This document shows positions 53,822 to 62,584 of a stretch of DNA of 64,000 nt, one piece after another (position 1 is the first letter of the stretch; each line of letters begins with the position of its first letter). The translations under genes and the position numbers were made by a program. Source of the stretch: Larkinella terrae (lineage in GTDB: Bacteria; Bacteroidota; Bacteroidia; Cytophagales; Spirosomataceae). The DNA is taken from positions 124,001 through 188,000 of the forward strand of contig NZ_WJXZ01000002.1 in assembly GCF_009668025.1 (NCBI RefSeq), read 5' to 3'. The notes beneath the pieces were generated by a model that saw nothing but the letters and a program-made list of their open reading frames with translations, ran no database searches and had not been told where the DNA came from.

Positions 53822-54271
53822 TCAGTGTTCATGCCGGAACGGCATCGTTTCGCAGGTAATTTCGATCGGGTCGGCGGATTGTAAAACGTGCGTATCCGTG
53901 ATCTGTATCCGATTGCTGGCTGCGAGGTAGCTATATTCTTTGCCAGCTTGCAAAGTAGCGCTTCCGACCTTAACAACGATGGACTTTTCGATAACTCCTA
54001 CTGGCAGCGAAATCTCGTAGCTTCTTGCCGAGTCATTACCTGACGGATTTACAGCATGACGTCGGACTAGGGTCGAAAAACGCGGTAACTGTAAAACCGG
54101 CTCATAAGAGAAGGAAACCGCTTGTGGCTGATATTTTTGTCTGGAAAACCGGATGGTCTGTTGGGCAGGTATCGAATCGGAAGTGGAAACGAGAGAGGAG
54201 AAACCAAACGGGAAAGCTTGCGCTGAACCAATAACGCCCATTAAAAGAATCAATGCAGAGACGGTTTTCAT
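53822..54271 (-). CDS. Small secreted protein with a SprA-like motif
   Basis: About 149 residues, starting MKTVSALILLMGVIGSAQAFPFG, a clear signal peptide; an upstream start at 54406 would hide it. The second half reads EISLPVGVIEKSIVVKVGSATLQAGKEYSYLAASNRIQITDTHVLQSADPIEITCE. This resembles the short beta-domain motif repeated in SprA-like surface proteins. I do not recognise a family for the whole protein and only suggest a surface or periplasmic role. No close partners. Confidence 0.55.
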   Translation of the reverse strand: MKTVSALILLMGVIGSAQAFPFGFSSLVSTSDSIPAQQTIRFSRQKYQPQAVSFSYEPVLQLPRFSTLVRRHAVNPSGNDSARSYEISLPVGVIEKSIVVKVGSATLQAGKEYSYLAASNRIQITDTHVLQSADPIEITCETMPFRHEH

Positions 54272-54752
54272 ACGAAGACCAAGGAATAAGGTGCGGTTTT
54301 GAAAAACAACGAGTTTTCTTGGCTTTTCTTGCTCCCTTTTTATGTATGTGTGATATATCATGTGCGTTGCAAATCGGAAGTATATTCTCTTTTTTTCTGG
54401 TCGCATAGCGACAGGATGTTTGTAGAAATGCCGTTTTGTTTACCCATTTGGGTCGCATAGCGACCGAACAAAACACCCCGTCAGATCGCTACGCGACCCC
54501 AAAAAGGAGCAATTGGGTTTTGCTACAAACATTAGGTCGCTACGTGACGAGATAACCCACATTAAAAGATGTTTGTATACGTCAAATAGACCACAGACTA
54601 AAGAAAAGAAAGATTGACGATAACCAGATGCGACGAAACGGGTTTATATACAATACCTTTCTTCACAAAGCCTGAGCCGGTTTGAGCCGTAAGAGCGGTT
54701 TTTAGGAAAGGAGGCAATTGGTTTCAGTGAGATAAAACCCGTTTATGGAATC
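54272..54752. other. Repeat-rich intergenic region
   Basis: About 480 bp, including the palindrome array at 54399-54548 and AT-rich sequence at 54550-54660. No convincing ORF, tRNA or terminator was found apart from the repeats. The promoter of the 54753 gene is not obvious. Confidence 0.5.
54399..54548. repeat. Array of four GGTCGC-type palindromes bracketed by inverted ATGTTTGTAG
   Basis: Copies of a 14-15-base palindrome occur at 54399-54412 and 54451-54465 (GGTCGCATAGCGACC type), and at 54484-54498 and 54535-54548 (GATCGCTACGCGACC and GGTCGCTACGTGAC types). The inverted words ATGTTTGTAG (54416-54425) and CTACAAACAT (54523-54532) lie between the outer and inner palindromes. Confidence 0.85.
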
Positions 54753-55022
54753 ATGCAGGAATCTATTTCAAAACTGGTCAACATCATCACACCGCTGACG
54801 CTGATGGCTTTGATAGGCGTTCTAATGGTCGTTAATGGCATTGCCCACATCAAACAGGAAAATAACGTCCTGAATTTTTTCTTCGGTATTCCCCTGGCGC
54901 TGGGGGCTTTCGGAGTCCATATGCTGATTCGTCACCTGACCCGTCAGAAGACGGCTTACGTCTGGGCCATCGAATTTATTCTGGTTGCGCTTTTTTGGTA
55001 CGCCTTTATGTATGTCTGGTAA
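54753..55022 (+). CDS. Small membrane protein of unknown function
   Basis: An 89-residue protein with three hydrophobic segments (about residues 8-27, 40-59 and 68-88) and short charged turns. No family is recognised. It starts at the ATG (MQESISKLVNIITPLTLMAL) and is followed 24 bases later by a secreted protein gene on the same strand, so the two may be co-transcribed. Confidence 0.7.
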   Translation: MQESISKLVNIITPLTLMALIGVLMVVNGIAHIKQENNVLNFFFGIPLALGAFGVHMLIRHLTRQKTAYVWAIEFILVALFWYAFMYVW

Positions 55023-55046
55023 GCCCGCTTAAAAGTTGTTCTTTCC

Positions 55047-55436
55047 ATGCACAAGCGATTGATTTTAACAGGATTACTGCTGACGGTTTTAACGCTTTTC
55101 AGCTTTCAGCAAACCGACGGCTGGATGGGAAAATGGTCGGGCGAGCACCCGGACGGCGTCACTTACACCATTCAGGTCAACGATAAATACCGGGGGATGA
55201 ATCTCTGTGAAATCCACGCCGAAGGCATTCAGACGTTCTACACCCTGGAATGCTGGGCCACGGGCGACGCCAACACGTTAAAAGTTTATTACCGTTCCAC
55301 CAAAGAGGGCGCGTTTTATGCCGGAAACCGGGTGAAGCTAAATGATCCGTTCGTTATTTTACGACGCGAAAAAGGCAAAACCACTTGGCAGTGGCAGCAG
55401 ATTTTTGATGGGAAGATTGCGGTGCGGAAGATGTGA
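55047..55436 (+). CDS. Small secreted beta-rich protein of unknown function
   Basis: A 129-residue protein with a signal peptide (MHKRLILTGLLLTVLTLFSFQQ). The mature part begins TDGWMGKWSGEHPDGVTYTIQV and is rich in beta-strand residues and aromatics, like a small lipocalin-type domain. I cannot name a family with confidence. It follows the membrane protein gene by 24 bases and is followed by a strong hairpin. Confidence 0.65.
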   Translation: MHKRLILTGLLLTVLTLFSFQQTDGWMGKWSGEHPDGVTYTIQVNDKYRGMNLCEIHAEGIQTFYTLECWATGDANTLKVYYRSTKEGAFYAGNRVKLNDPFVILRREKGKTTWQWQQIFDGKIAVRKM

Positions 55437-55458
55437 CACTTGACCAGCCATAAACACC

Positions 55459-55486
55459 ACTAGCCGGGCTTACAAGCCCGGCTAGT
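55459..55486. terminator. Hairpin between convergent genes before uvrA 3' end
   Basis: A 13-bp perfect stem (55459-55471 with 55474-55486; ACTAGCCGGGCTT) around a 2-base loop. It lies between the end of the plus-strand secreted-protein gene and the end of uvrA on the minus strand, and could terminate either. Confidence 0.6.
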
Positions 55487-55508
55487 ACTATATAAAATCA
55501 AAAACCGC

Positions 55509-58451
55509 TTACACCTTCCCCCTCAGAAAATCCGCCGTATAATTCTCACCTTCCGGCAATTGCACCAGCTCTTCCGGCGTTCCGGCGAAGGTGACGTAAC
55601 CGCCCGTATCCCCGCCCTCGGGGCCGAGGTCGATGAGGTAATCGGCGGATTTGATGATTTCGGTGTTGTGTTCGATGATGATCACGCTGTCGCCCTGATC
55701 GACCAGCGCGTTGATGGCTTTCAGCAACTTGCGGATGTCGTGGAAGTGCAAACCGGTGGTCGGCTCATCGAAAATAAACAGCGTGCCGCCTTTGTTCGGA
55801 TTGCCTTTTCCGAGAAACGACGCCAGTTTCACCCGCTGAGCTTCCCCACCCGACAACGTGTTCGACGACTGTCCGAGCGTGATGTAACCCAGGCCGACGT
55901 CCTGCAACGGCTGCAGTTTTTCGACCATTTTGGGCTCGGCTTTCCGGAAATAATCAATGGCTTCGTCGACCGTCATGTCCAGAATATCGGCCACATTTTT
56001 GTCGTTCAGCGTCACTTCCAGAATTTCCTGCTTAAACCGCTTGCCGTTACAACCTTCGCATTTCAGGAAAATATCGGCCATGAATTGCATCTCGATCTTG
56101 ACCTCGCCCTCGCCCTGACACACCTCGCAGCGACCGCCGTCGACGTTGAACGAGAAGTGCGACGGTTTGTAGCCCCGCGCCTTCGCAACGGGCTGATCCG
56201 CCATCACCGACCGCAGGTAATCGTAGGCTTTGATGTACGTCACCGGATTGGAGCGCGACGATTTTCCGATCGGATTCTGGTCGATCATCTCAATCGACGT
56301 GATGCGATCCGTACTGCCGCCGAGGCTGTCGTGCTTGCCCGCTTCCTCCGAACCGTCGCCCTTCAGGCGGGTCAAAGCCGGGTATAACACCTTGCGAATC
56401 AGGGTCGATTTGCCGGAACCGCTCACGCCGGTCACCACCGTCAGCGTATTCAGCGGAAACCGCACATCCAGGTCTTTCAGGTTATTTTCCCGCGCGCCGT
56501 TCACTTCCAGCCAGTGCGTTCCCTTCCGCCGGAACTTCGGCACCGGCACGGTTTCCTGCCCGGTCAGGAAGGCGATGGTGTGGGAGGAAAGGGCATGGGG
56601 CAGAGGGGTTGGGGCTGAGGGTTCAAAACCGCCCTCATTTACCCCAAGCCCATTGCCCATTGCCCTCTGCCCAGAAATATCATCCCACGTCCCCTGAAAC
56701 ACCAGATGACCGCCGTTGACGCCCGCGTCGGGGCCGATGTCGATGAGCTGGTCGGCAGCCCGCATGACTTCTTCTTCGTGTTCGACCACGATGACGGTGT
56801 TGCCCAGATCGCGCAGGGTTTCCAGCACACTCACCAGTTGTTTGGTGTCGCGCGGGTGCAGCCCGATGCTGGGTTCATCCAGAATATACATCGAACCAAC
56901 CAGCGCACTGCCCAGCGAGGTTGCCAGTTTAATGCGTTGATATTCACCACCCGACAGCGAGCTGGTCAGGCGGTTCAGACTCAAATACCGCAGGCCGACG
57001 CGCTCCATGTAATCCAGCCGGTTGCGGATTTCGGTCAGCAATCGTTTGCCCACTTCCTGCTGGTGCGCGGGCAATTCCAGGCTCCGGAAAAAACCGGCGG
57101 CTTCGCCAATCGGCATCAGAACAATGTCGGTAATGGATTTTCCACCGGCAATTTTCACGTAAGCCGCATCCTTCCGCAACCGCGAACCGCGGCATTCGGG
57201 ACAGGTGGTTTTGCCGCGATAGCGCGACAGCATCACCCGGTATTGAACCTTAAAGGTCTGACTTTCAACAAAATCAAAAAACGAATTCAGGCCTTTAAAA
57301 TATTTATTGCCCGTCCAGAGAACGTCTTTCTGTTCCGGGGTCAGGTCTTTGTACGGACGGTGAATCGGGAAATCGAACCGAATGCCGTTTTTAAGCAGCG
57401 GTTTCAGAAACTCCTCGTTCATTTTCTCGCTCCGCCAGGGCGCAATGGCGCCTTCGAAAATCGAGAGATTTTTGTCGGGAATCACCAGATCGGGGTCGAT
57501 GCCCAGTACTTTTCCAAAACCGTCGCACCGGCGGCAGGCCCCGTAGGGGTTGTTGAAGGTGAACAGGTTAACGCTCGGTTCTTCAAACGTAATGCCGTCC
57601 AGTTCAAATTTATCCGAGAAAATGCGCGACTCCTTGCCGATGACATCGACCCGGCAAATGCCTTCGCCTTCGTTGAACGCCGTCTGAATCGAATCCGAAA
57701 ACCGGTATTGGTTGTCTTCTTCGGGCTGTCCGTCCGCGTCGAACTGAACCGTGCTCCGGTCGATCAGGATTTCGAGATCGGCGTCCTTTGCCGGTTCCGG
57801 TACGGTTTTTTCCAGAATTTCTTCAATAAACAGCACCTCGCCGTTGGAGACAATTCGGGTGTAGCCTTTCTGGAGCAACACCTTCAGCTCGTCGGCCAGT
57901 GTGCGGTCGGTGCGGATGTGCAGCGGGGCCATGATCAGCACACGCTGCCCCGCTTCGTAACTATACAGATAATTGACCACATCAGTCACCGTATCTTTGC
58001 GCACTTCCCGGCCCGAAACGGGCGAATAGGTGACGCCGACGCGGGCAAAAAGCAGCTTTAGGTAATCATAAATTTCGGTGGTGGTTCCAACCGTCGAGCG
58101 GGGATTGCGGGTCGTTACTTTCTGTTCGATGGCAATGGCGGGAGATACGCCCTTGATGTAATCGACTTCCGGTTTTTCCATCCGGCCCAGAAACTGCCGG
58201 GCGTAACTGCTCAGACTTTCGACGTACATGCGCTGACCTTCGGCAAACAAGGTATCGAACGCCAGCGACGATTTACCCGATCCGGAAAGGCCGGTGATGA
58301 CTACCAGTTTATTACGGGGAATGGCAACGTCGATACTTTTTAGATTGTGTACCCGCGCGCCCTTGATGATGATGTAGTTTTTCGGATCAAGGTGTTCAAC
58401 GTCGGGGTGTTGAAAAGAGCCGTTCGGCGGCAGACTAACTGATAAATTCAT
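55509..58451 (-). CDS. uvrA: Excinuclease ABC subunit UvrA
   Basis: A 980-residue nucleotide-excision-repair damage sensor. The first ATPase half has [15 protein letters not shown] near residue 55, with [19 protein letters not shown]. Then come [17 protein letters not shown], a zinc region where the first CxxC pair is missing as in other Bacteroidota, [13 protein letters not shown] and [11 protein letters not shown]. The second half has [15 protein letters not shown], the [27 protein letters not shown] zinc site, [12 protein letters not shown] and [11 protein letters not shown]. It is longer than the usual ~940 residues partly because of an in-frame palindromic insertion at about residues 593-621. 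Works with UvrB and UvrC. Confidence 0.96.
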   Translation of the reverse strand: MNLSVSLPPNGSFQHPDVEHLDPKNYIIIKGARVHNLKSIDVAIPRNKLVVITGLSGSGKSSLAFDTLFAEGQRMYVESLSSYARQFLGRMEKPEVDYIKGVSPAIAIEQKVTTRNPRSTVGTTTEIYDYLKLLFARVGVTYSPVSGREVRKDTVTDVVNYLYSYEAGQRVLIMAPLHIRTDRTLADELKVLLQKGYTRIVSNGEVLFIEEILEKTVPEPAKDADLEILIDRSTVQFDADGQPEEDNQYRFSDSIQTAFNEGEGICRVDVIGKESRIFSDKFELDGITFEEPSVNLFTFNNPYGACRRCDGFGKVLGIDPDLVIPDKNLSIFEGAIAPWRSEKMNEEFLKPLLKNGIRFDFPIHRPYKDLTPEQKDVLWTGNKYFKGLNSFFDFVESQTFKVQYRVMLSRYRGKTTCPECRGSRLRKDAAYVKIAGGKSITDIVLMPIGEAAGFFRSLELPAHQQEVGKRLLTEIRNRLDYMERVGLRYLSLNRLTSSLSGGEYQRIKLATSLGSALVGSMYILDEPSIGLHPRDTKQLVSVLETLRDLGNTVIVVEHEEEVMRAADQLIDIGPDAGVNGGHLVFQGTWDDISGQRAMGNGLGVNEGGFEPSAPTPLPHALSSHTIAFLTGQETVPVPKFRRKGTHWLEVNGARENNLKDLDVRFPLNTLTVVTGVSGSGKSTLIRKVLYPALTRLKGDGSEEAGKHDSLGGSTDRITSIEMIDQNPIGKSSRSNPVTYIKAYDYLRSVMADQPVAKARGYKPSHFSFNVDGGRCEVCQGEGEVKIEMQFMADIFLKCEGCNGKRFKQEILEVTLNDKNVADILDMTVDEAIDYFRKAEPKMVEKLQPLQDVGLGYITLGQSSNTLSGGEAQRVKLASFLGKGNPNKGGTLFIFDEPTTGLHFHDIRKLLKAINALVDQGDSVIIIEHNTEIIKSADYLIDLGPEGGDTGGYVTFAGTPEELVQLPEGENYTADFLRGKV
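56590..56673. repeat. Palindromic repeat inserted in frame within uvrA
   Basis: About 84 bases, with a GGGCAGAGGGG-type left part (near 56598-56608) and its complement CCCTCTGCCC (56663-56672), and further inverted words between. It encodes the residues [20 protein letters not shown] and PTPLPHAL of UvrA, with no frameshift. Ordinary UvrA would pass almost directly from GTWDDIS to [10 protein letters not shown]. Confidence 0.75.
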
Positions 58452-58472
58452 TCTATAAAGTTAACAAAAGTC

Positions 58473-58480
58473 TATCTTTG
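58473..58480 (+). promoter_or_regulatory. Predicted -7 element upstream of the MgtC/SapB gene
   Basis: TATCTTTG on the plus strand, full TAnnTTTG match, in the gap divergent from uvrA. It is 141 bases before the ATG at 58621, with the 58526-58593 palindrome inside the predicted leader. Confidence 0.4.
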
Positions 58481-58525
58481 GGCTAACGGTTTTTTCGAAA
58501 GGATGGTTTCTTTTTTGGAAAGGTT

Positions 58526-58593
58526 ACCCCCAATCCCCTGAAGGGGGCAAAAAATTTCCAGATGCTTAAAGCTCCCTTCAGGGGATTGGGGGT
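58526..58593. repeat. 23-bp inverted repeat related to that at 948-1013
   Basis: Arms 58526-58548 and 58571-58593 pair at 22 of 23 positions around a 22-base loop. The arm reads ACCCCCAATCCCCTGAAGGG and three more bases, a near copy of the core of the 948-974 arm. Confidence 0.88.
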
Positions 58594-58620
58594 AGAGATC
58601 AGGTTAGATAGCAAAATGGA

Positions 58621-59250
58621 ATGAATGATTTTGTTCAGGAAGATATTCTGAAACTCCTGCTGGCCATGCTGCTGGGTGGTTTGATCGGGGCCGAGCGCGA
58701 ATACCGCAGCAAATCGGCAGGTCTGCGAACCACGATTCTGATCTGCGTGGGATCGGCCCTGTTTACGATTGTTTCGCACCGGTTTGGTTCCGGCGACCGC
58801 ATTGCGGCCAACATCGTCAATGGCATCGGTTTTCTGGGTGCCGGGATTATTTTTCGGCAGGAAACGAGCGTCAAGGGGCTGACCACTGCCGCGACGATCT
58901 GGGCCGTAGCCGCCATCGGAATGGCCATTGGGGGCGGTTTTTACGACCTTGCGGTGGGCGGTTTTTCCGTTATTGGCGCCACGTTGCTGGTATTGCCGTG
59001 GCTGGCCGCCCGCATTGTTCGATCGAATCAGGCCCGACAATACCGGATTGTGACTACCTTTAAACAGCAAACGCTGAGCTATTACGAAAAGCAGTTTGAA
59101 GCCTGCGGGTTGCGCTACCAGTTGCAGAGCCAGCAACGCGTTGGGAATGACCTGATTGGGAACTGGCGGGTCAACGGGCCGGAGAACGCCCACGAACGTT
59201 GCATCAGTCAATTGCTGACTGATCCGGAGGTGAAAGAGTTTGCCTTTTGA
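58621..59250 (+). CDS. MgtC/SapB-family membrane protein
   Basis: A 209-residue protein. The start MNDFVQEDILKLLLAMLLGGLIGAEREYRSKSAGLRTTILICVGSALFTIVS carries the family GLIGAEREYRxKxAGLRT signature. Then come NGIGFLGAGIIFRQ and GLTTAATIWAVAAIGMAIGGGFY, giving four or five membrane segments. A short cytoplasmic C-terminal domain follows. Family members are linked to magnesium homeostasis, acid resistance or membrane stress; the exact role is unknown. The ATG overlaps a tiny ATGGAATGA reading just upstream. Confidence 0.9.
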   Translation: MNDFVQEDILKLLLAMLLGGLIGAEREYRSKSAGLRTTILICVGSALFTIVSHRFGSGDRIAANIVNGIGFLGAGIIFRQETSVKGLTTAATIWAVAAIGMAIGGGFYDLAVGGFSVIGATLLVLPWLAARIVRSNQARQYRIVTTFKQQTLSYYEKQFEACGLRYQLQSQQRVGNDLIGNWRVNGPENAHERCISQLLTDPEVKEFAF

Positions 59251-59324
59251 GGGAACTACTTACTAAAAACAACCATTTTTTCGTTTACATACTAAGTACT
59301 CATTTTTGTTCATTAATCAACTCT

Positions 59325-59960
59325 ATGAACTTCATACAGAAAGGCTTACTGGCAATCCTGCTCGTAAGCAGCAGTGTCGCCTTCGGGCAAATTACGGAAG
59401 ATCCTGAAGATCGACGCACCGATGGCCGGGACCCTTTAAAAACCAAAACCCCCGAAGGCGATCCGCTGCCGTTTACCCAGCGGCTGCGGTTTGGCGGGGG
59501 CATCAGCAACATTTCGATTGGTAATCCGTTCAGCATTGGCGTTTCACCCGTTATCGCCTACCAGGCCTCGGAGCGGGCTATTCTGGGCGTTGGCGTGAAT
59601 TACGTGTATTACCGGGCCAAATACTATTACCAGGGCGGAGCTACCGAAGTATACCACGCCAATCAGTACGGCGGTCGGGCTTTCGGGATGTATGAAATCA
59701 TTCCGAACGTGGTCAAGAATCTCTACGTTCACGGTGAATTTGAAAACACGAATGTGGGCTACAACACGAACCAGAGCCTCCAGACGCTGCGCCGGTGGGT
59801 GAGTGCCGGATTGGTGGGTCTGACCTATTCGCAGCCGATCAGTCGGCGCTTTGGCGTGAATTTAACGGCTTTGTATAACCTGAGTTACAACGCCAATCCC
59901 ACGTTCTCGTCCTTCGTCTACGGCGGTAGCCCCTGGGTGATCCGGGTGTCGTTCTTCTAA
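59325..59960 (+). CDS. Outer-membrane beta-barrel protein of unknown function
   Basis: About 211 residues starting MNFIQKGLLAILLVSSSVAFGQI, a signal peptide. The mature protein has a proline- and charge-rich stretch (TEDPEDRRTDGRDPLKTKTPEGD), then repeated amphipathic strands with aromatic girdle residues (YVYYRAKYYYQGGATEVYH, LTALYNLSYNANPTF). It ends WVIRVSFF, with the C-terminal aromatic of an outer-membrane protein. No specific substrate. The longer reading from 59247 has no signal sequence at its start. Followed by a strong terminator. Confidence 0.75.
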   Translation: MNFIQKGLLAILLVSSSVAFGQITEDPEDRRTDGRDPLKTKTPEGDPLPFTQRLRFGGGISNISIGNPFSIGVSPVIAYQASERAILGVGVNYVYYRAKYYYQGGATEVYHANQYGGRAFGMYEIIPNVVKNLYVHGEFENTNVGYNTNQSLQTLRRWVSAGLVGLTYSQPISRRFGVNLTALYNLSYNANPTFSSFVYGGSPWVIRVSFF

Positions 59961-59973
59961 TGGGGAAGATAGA

Positions 59974-60034
59974 GCAGCGAGTAGAGAATAAAGAGAACCC
60001 AACCCTGCGCTTGTCTTTATTCTCTACTCGCTGC
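59974..60034 (+). terminator. Strong hairpin terminator after the barrel protein gene
   Basis: Arms 59974-59994 and 60014-60034 are exact 21-bp reverse complements (GCAGCGAGTAGAGAATAAAGA) around a 19-base loop, followed by CCTTTTCTCTCTTTTA. Confidence 0.8.
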
Positions 60035-60121
60035 CCTTTTCTCTCTTTTAGTACTAATACTATCCAGATTATAAAAATTTCTACTTAATTCGGGTAGATT
60101 TTTCTAAACCGGATTGAGACC

Positions 60122-60724
60122 TTGATTACCGAACGGCAACCCGATGCGCTTCTCTGGACCGCCCTCAAGCAAGGCGACCGGCGGGCTTTTGCCGACCTCT
60201 ACGAACGGTATTATCGCACTCTCTATAACTACGGTTACAAACTGCTGCCGGATGCGGTTTTGGTCGAAGATGCCATTCAGGATCTGTTTGTCGATCTCTG
60301 GCGGATTCAGCAGAATCTGTCCGACGCCGAATCCGTCAAATTCTACCTGTTTCGGTCTTTGCGCCGAAAAATCCACCGCCTGAGCGAAAAAGAAAACCGG
60401 TTTTTGTCCGTAAACGATGAATCCGTTCCCCCAGCTTTGATGGATACCTCGCCCGAATACCAATTCACCGAACAGGAGCAGGAACGCCAGTTGACCCGGC
60501 AACTCACGCACGCCCTGAAGCAACTGCCTGAACGTCAGCTGGAAGTAGTAACGCTCCGGTTTTACGAAAACTTCTCCACCAGCGAGATTGCCGCCATCAT
60601 GGGCATTACCGACAAATCCGTTCGGAATACGCTGCACAAAGCGATGACCCACCTCCGCGAACACGCCCGCTACCTCGCGCCCTTTCTGGGGCTGCTGTGG
60701 CTTCTTCTAATTGGATCTGATTGA
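60122..60724 (+). CDS. ECF-type sigma factor without an adjacent anti-sigma gene
   Basis: About 200 residues. Sigma region 2: LKQGDRRAFADLYERYYRTLYNYGYKLLPDAVLVEDAIQDLFVDLWR. Region 4: LKQLPERQLEVVTLRFYENFSTSEIAAIMGITDKSVRNTLHKAMTHLRE. The tail LAPFLGLLWLLLIGSD is hydrophobic. There is no ATG near the expected N-terminus, so a TTG start at 60122 (MITERQPDALLW) is the best choice. No FecR gene follows; the next gene is convergent. It may regulate distant genes, including TonB-dependent transport. Confidence 0.88.
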   Translation: MITERQPDALLWTALKQGDRRAFADLYERYYRTLYNYGYKLLPDAVLVEDAIQDLFVDLWRIQQNLSDAESVKFYLFRSLRRKIHRLSEKENRFLSVNDESVPPALMDTSPEYQFTEQEQERQLTRQLTHALKQLPERQLEVVTLRFYENFSTSEIAAIMGITDKSVRNTLHKAMTHLREHARYLAPFLGLLWLLLIGSD

Positions 60725-60752
60725 GTATCAGAGTACTGACAGGCTTCGGGAC

Positions 60753-61463
60753 TTAAAACCGTCTGGCTAGTCCGATTGTTACACCTCCTGAGTAGAGATG
60801 CTCCCGGACGGCTAAACCTGGCCTGAGGGGTGTTATACCATACTGAAAAACAGGCGCTAGTGTTACGTTTATTCGGGAAGAAATCGGATAGCAAACCCCG
60901 GCACCAATCAAGGCGAATAGGCTGAAGCGCGAGACTCCCACTTCTTTACGACTCGCCGATTCGGTTTCCCTTTCAGCGTACCGGGTGATGATCGTAACCC
61001 GTTGATCGATAAATACATTCATTGAAAAACCGGCCTCCACTATGCCCCGGAGTTTACCAGTCCCGAACGTATAGGTTGCCTTCCCGGGAATGCTTAGAAA
61101 ATGATACCCAAAACGAGTCGTGCTGGAAAGCGGAAGATCGCTTACTGTACCGGGCCAGTCCAGAGCCTGCGGGCGGGTTTGGTAGCCACGCGAGACGTAG
61201 CCGACTCCCGATTCTAGCGCAATCCGTTTACTTACCGGGACGGATAGGCTAATGCTGGCGGTATAACCCCACCAGGGAATTTCGAGTCCATTTCGGTTAG
61301 TAACCACGCGTTGATCAACTGTCGACGTACCGATCGTGCGGTAGCCCAGCAACGGTGAAACTTGGATGCCAATCGACGCGCGGTGGGGCCTTTGGCGGGC
61401 AGCTGGCTGGCCAGCCAGCGTGAGGGGCATCAGCGCGGCTAGCAGGAAAGGAAGGGCGTTCAT
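60753..61463 (-). CDS. Outer-membrane beta-barrel protein (porin-like)
   Basis: A 236-residue protein with a signal peptide (FLLAALMPLTLAGQ). The mature part is rich in alternating polar/hydrophobic strands with conserved turns (ASIGIQVSPLLGYRTIG, GYTASISLSVPVSKRIALESGVGYVSRGY, FSLFALIGAGVCYPISSRINVTLAPVFQYGI). The C-terminus is GVTIGLARRF, ending in Phe as barrels do. No substrate can be read. It starts 3 bases after the diheme cytochrome stop, so they are one transcript. Confidence 0.75.
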   Translation of the reverse strand: MNALPFLLAALMPLTLAGQPAARQRPHRASIGIQVSPLLGYRTIGTSTVDQRVVTNRNGLEIPWWGYTASISLSVPVSKRIALESGVGYVSRGYQTRPQALDWPGTVSDLPLSSTTRFGYHFLSIPGKATYTFGTGKLRGIVEAGFSMNVFIDQRVTIITRYAERETESASRKEVGVSRFSLFALIGAGVCYPISSRINVTLAPVFQYGITPLRPGLAVREHLYSGGVTIGLARRF

Positions 61464-61466
61464 CGT

Positions 61467-62525
61467 TTAAGGCAAGCTGTTGATATATGATTTAAGCAAG
61501 GCCAATCCCGTTTGGTCAACCACCGTCGTTCCCAGCCGGGGCATTTTGCCGGTTTCCATTAAGTGGATAATCTGGCCTTTATGGCGGGCAATCGTCGTCT
61601 GGTCATACGGCAGCTCATAGTTAAAAAATAACTTCGTACTCGCTGCGTATCCGGCGGCCTGATGGCAGTGGGCGCAGTTGATCTCGGCGTAGGCACGCGC
61701 TCGTGTTTCAAGGGGTAAGTCAGCGTCTGAATAAGCAGGTAAGGCGGATACGGATGAAGAGCTCAGGGCACTCAGTATCCCGGCCTGTTGCAGGTAGTCA
61801 AGCTGATTGAGCGTTCGGTTATTTCTCGTTACAGGCCGATTCAGATTTCGCAATTTGGGGCCAATCGGTACGACATCCCCGCTTAGCTGGTGGCAGGTCG
61901 TGCATTCCCGCTCACTGGGGACGTGGTAGGCAATCACCTGAGCGGTCCCGTTGCCGTCGACCCAGTTTACGGTTTTAGTGAAACCGCTCGTCACGAGCGT
62001 TGCTTCCTGCTGGTCATCCGCCCACAGGTAGGTCGCTACATTCCAGCCCAGGTCCGTTTTAACCAGGAGCCGCGTTTCAATGATCACTTTGCCGTTCGAC
62101 GGATCGCGCTGATTCTTGTCATAGTAGAATGTCTTCACCAGCATCGTTCCGCTCGGAAAAGCCGGAAACCCATCGCCTTGTGCCGCCAACGAGGTCCCGG
62201 GAGGAAGCTTAATCAGCCGTTGCTTCCCGGCGTAATCGGTAAAAAGCGTGGAGGCTAGTTCATAGAGGTGGAAGTCGGCAGACGGGTTCAGGTTGGCGGG
62301 ATTTCCCTGGAAAATGCCGTACTGCGATAGTTTTGGCAAAAACGAACGGGTATTCCCGATGGCAATCAAACCGTCGTTCTGACAGGCTCCCACCATTTTA
62401 ATCAACAAAATACCCACCAGGACACAGCATCCTGCTACCCGCTTCCGGGCGTACGGATTCCTGTTTTCAGGACAAAAAATTCTCCGTATCGGCTGGATCA
62501 GCCGGTTGAATTCATGCTTTTTCAT
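61467..62525 (-). CDS. Diheme c-type cytochrome (SO2930/TIGR03806-like)
   Basis: A 352-residue probable lipoprotein. After a basic N-terminus a hydrophobic stretch (CCVLVGILLIKMVGAC) ends in a lipobox-like Cys. The body matches the SO2930-like layout: LSQYGIF, FHLYELASTLFTDYAGKQRLIKLPPGT, FPSGTMLVKTFYYD and ETRLLVKTDLGWNVATYLW. Two heme motifs follow, CTTCH with IGPKLRNLNRPVTRN after it, and CAHCH in RARAYAEINCAHCHQAAGY. It should carry electrons in the envelope. It lies 59 bases after the LytTR regulator and 3 bases before the barrel protein. Confidence 0.88.
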   Translation of the reverse strand: MKKHEFNRLIQPIRRIFCPENRNPYARKRVAGCCVLVGILLIKMVGACQNDGLIAIGNTRSFLPKLSQYGIFQGNPANLNPSADFHLYELASTLFTDYAGKQRLIKLPPGTSLAAQGDGFPAFPSGTMLVKTFYYDKNQRDPSNGKVIIETRLLVKTDLGWNVATYLWADDQQEATLVTSGFTKTVNWVDGNGTAQVIAYHVPSERECTTCHQLSGDVVPIGPKLRNLNRPVTRNNRTLNQLDYLQQAGILSALSSSSVSALPAYSDADLPLETRARAYAEINCAHCHQAAGYAASTKLFFNYELPYDQTTIARHKGQIIHLMETGKMPRLGTTVVDQTGLALLKSYINSLP

Positions 62526-62584
62526 ACGATTGTATTGGTCAGTTTAGGGCGGGACGGGTCGTCATCCGAAGAAATGCGATTGGG

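Noticed and set aside
54399-54548. CRISPR-like array
   Set aside because: Units are short palindromes of 14-15 bases in mixed orientation with irregular spacing, and no Cas genes are present.
55459-55486. tRNA or other structured RNA
   Set aside because: A single short stem with a 2-base loop has no cloverleaf; it is better explained as a terminator.
56706-58061. 451-codon plus-strand ORF opposite uvrA
   Set aside because: Antisense shadow of uvrA; its protein is low in recognisable structure and rich in Phe/Gln/Arg.
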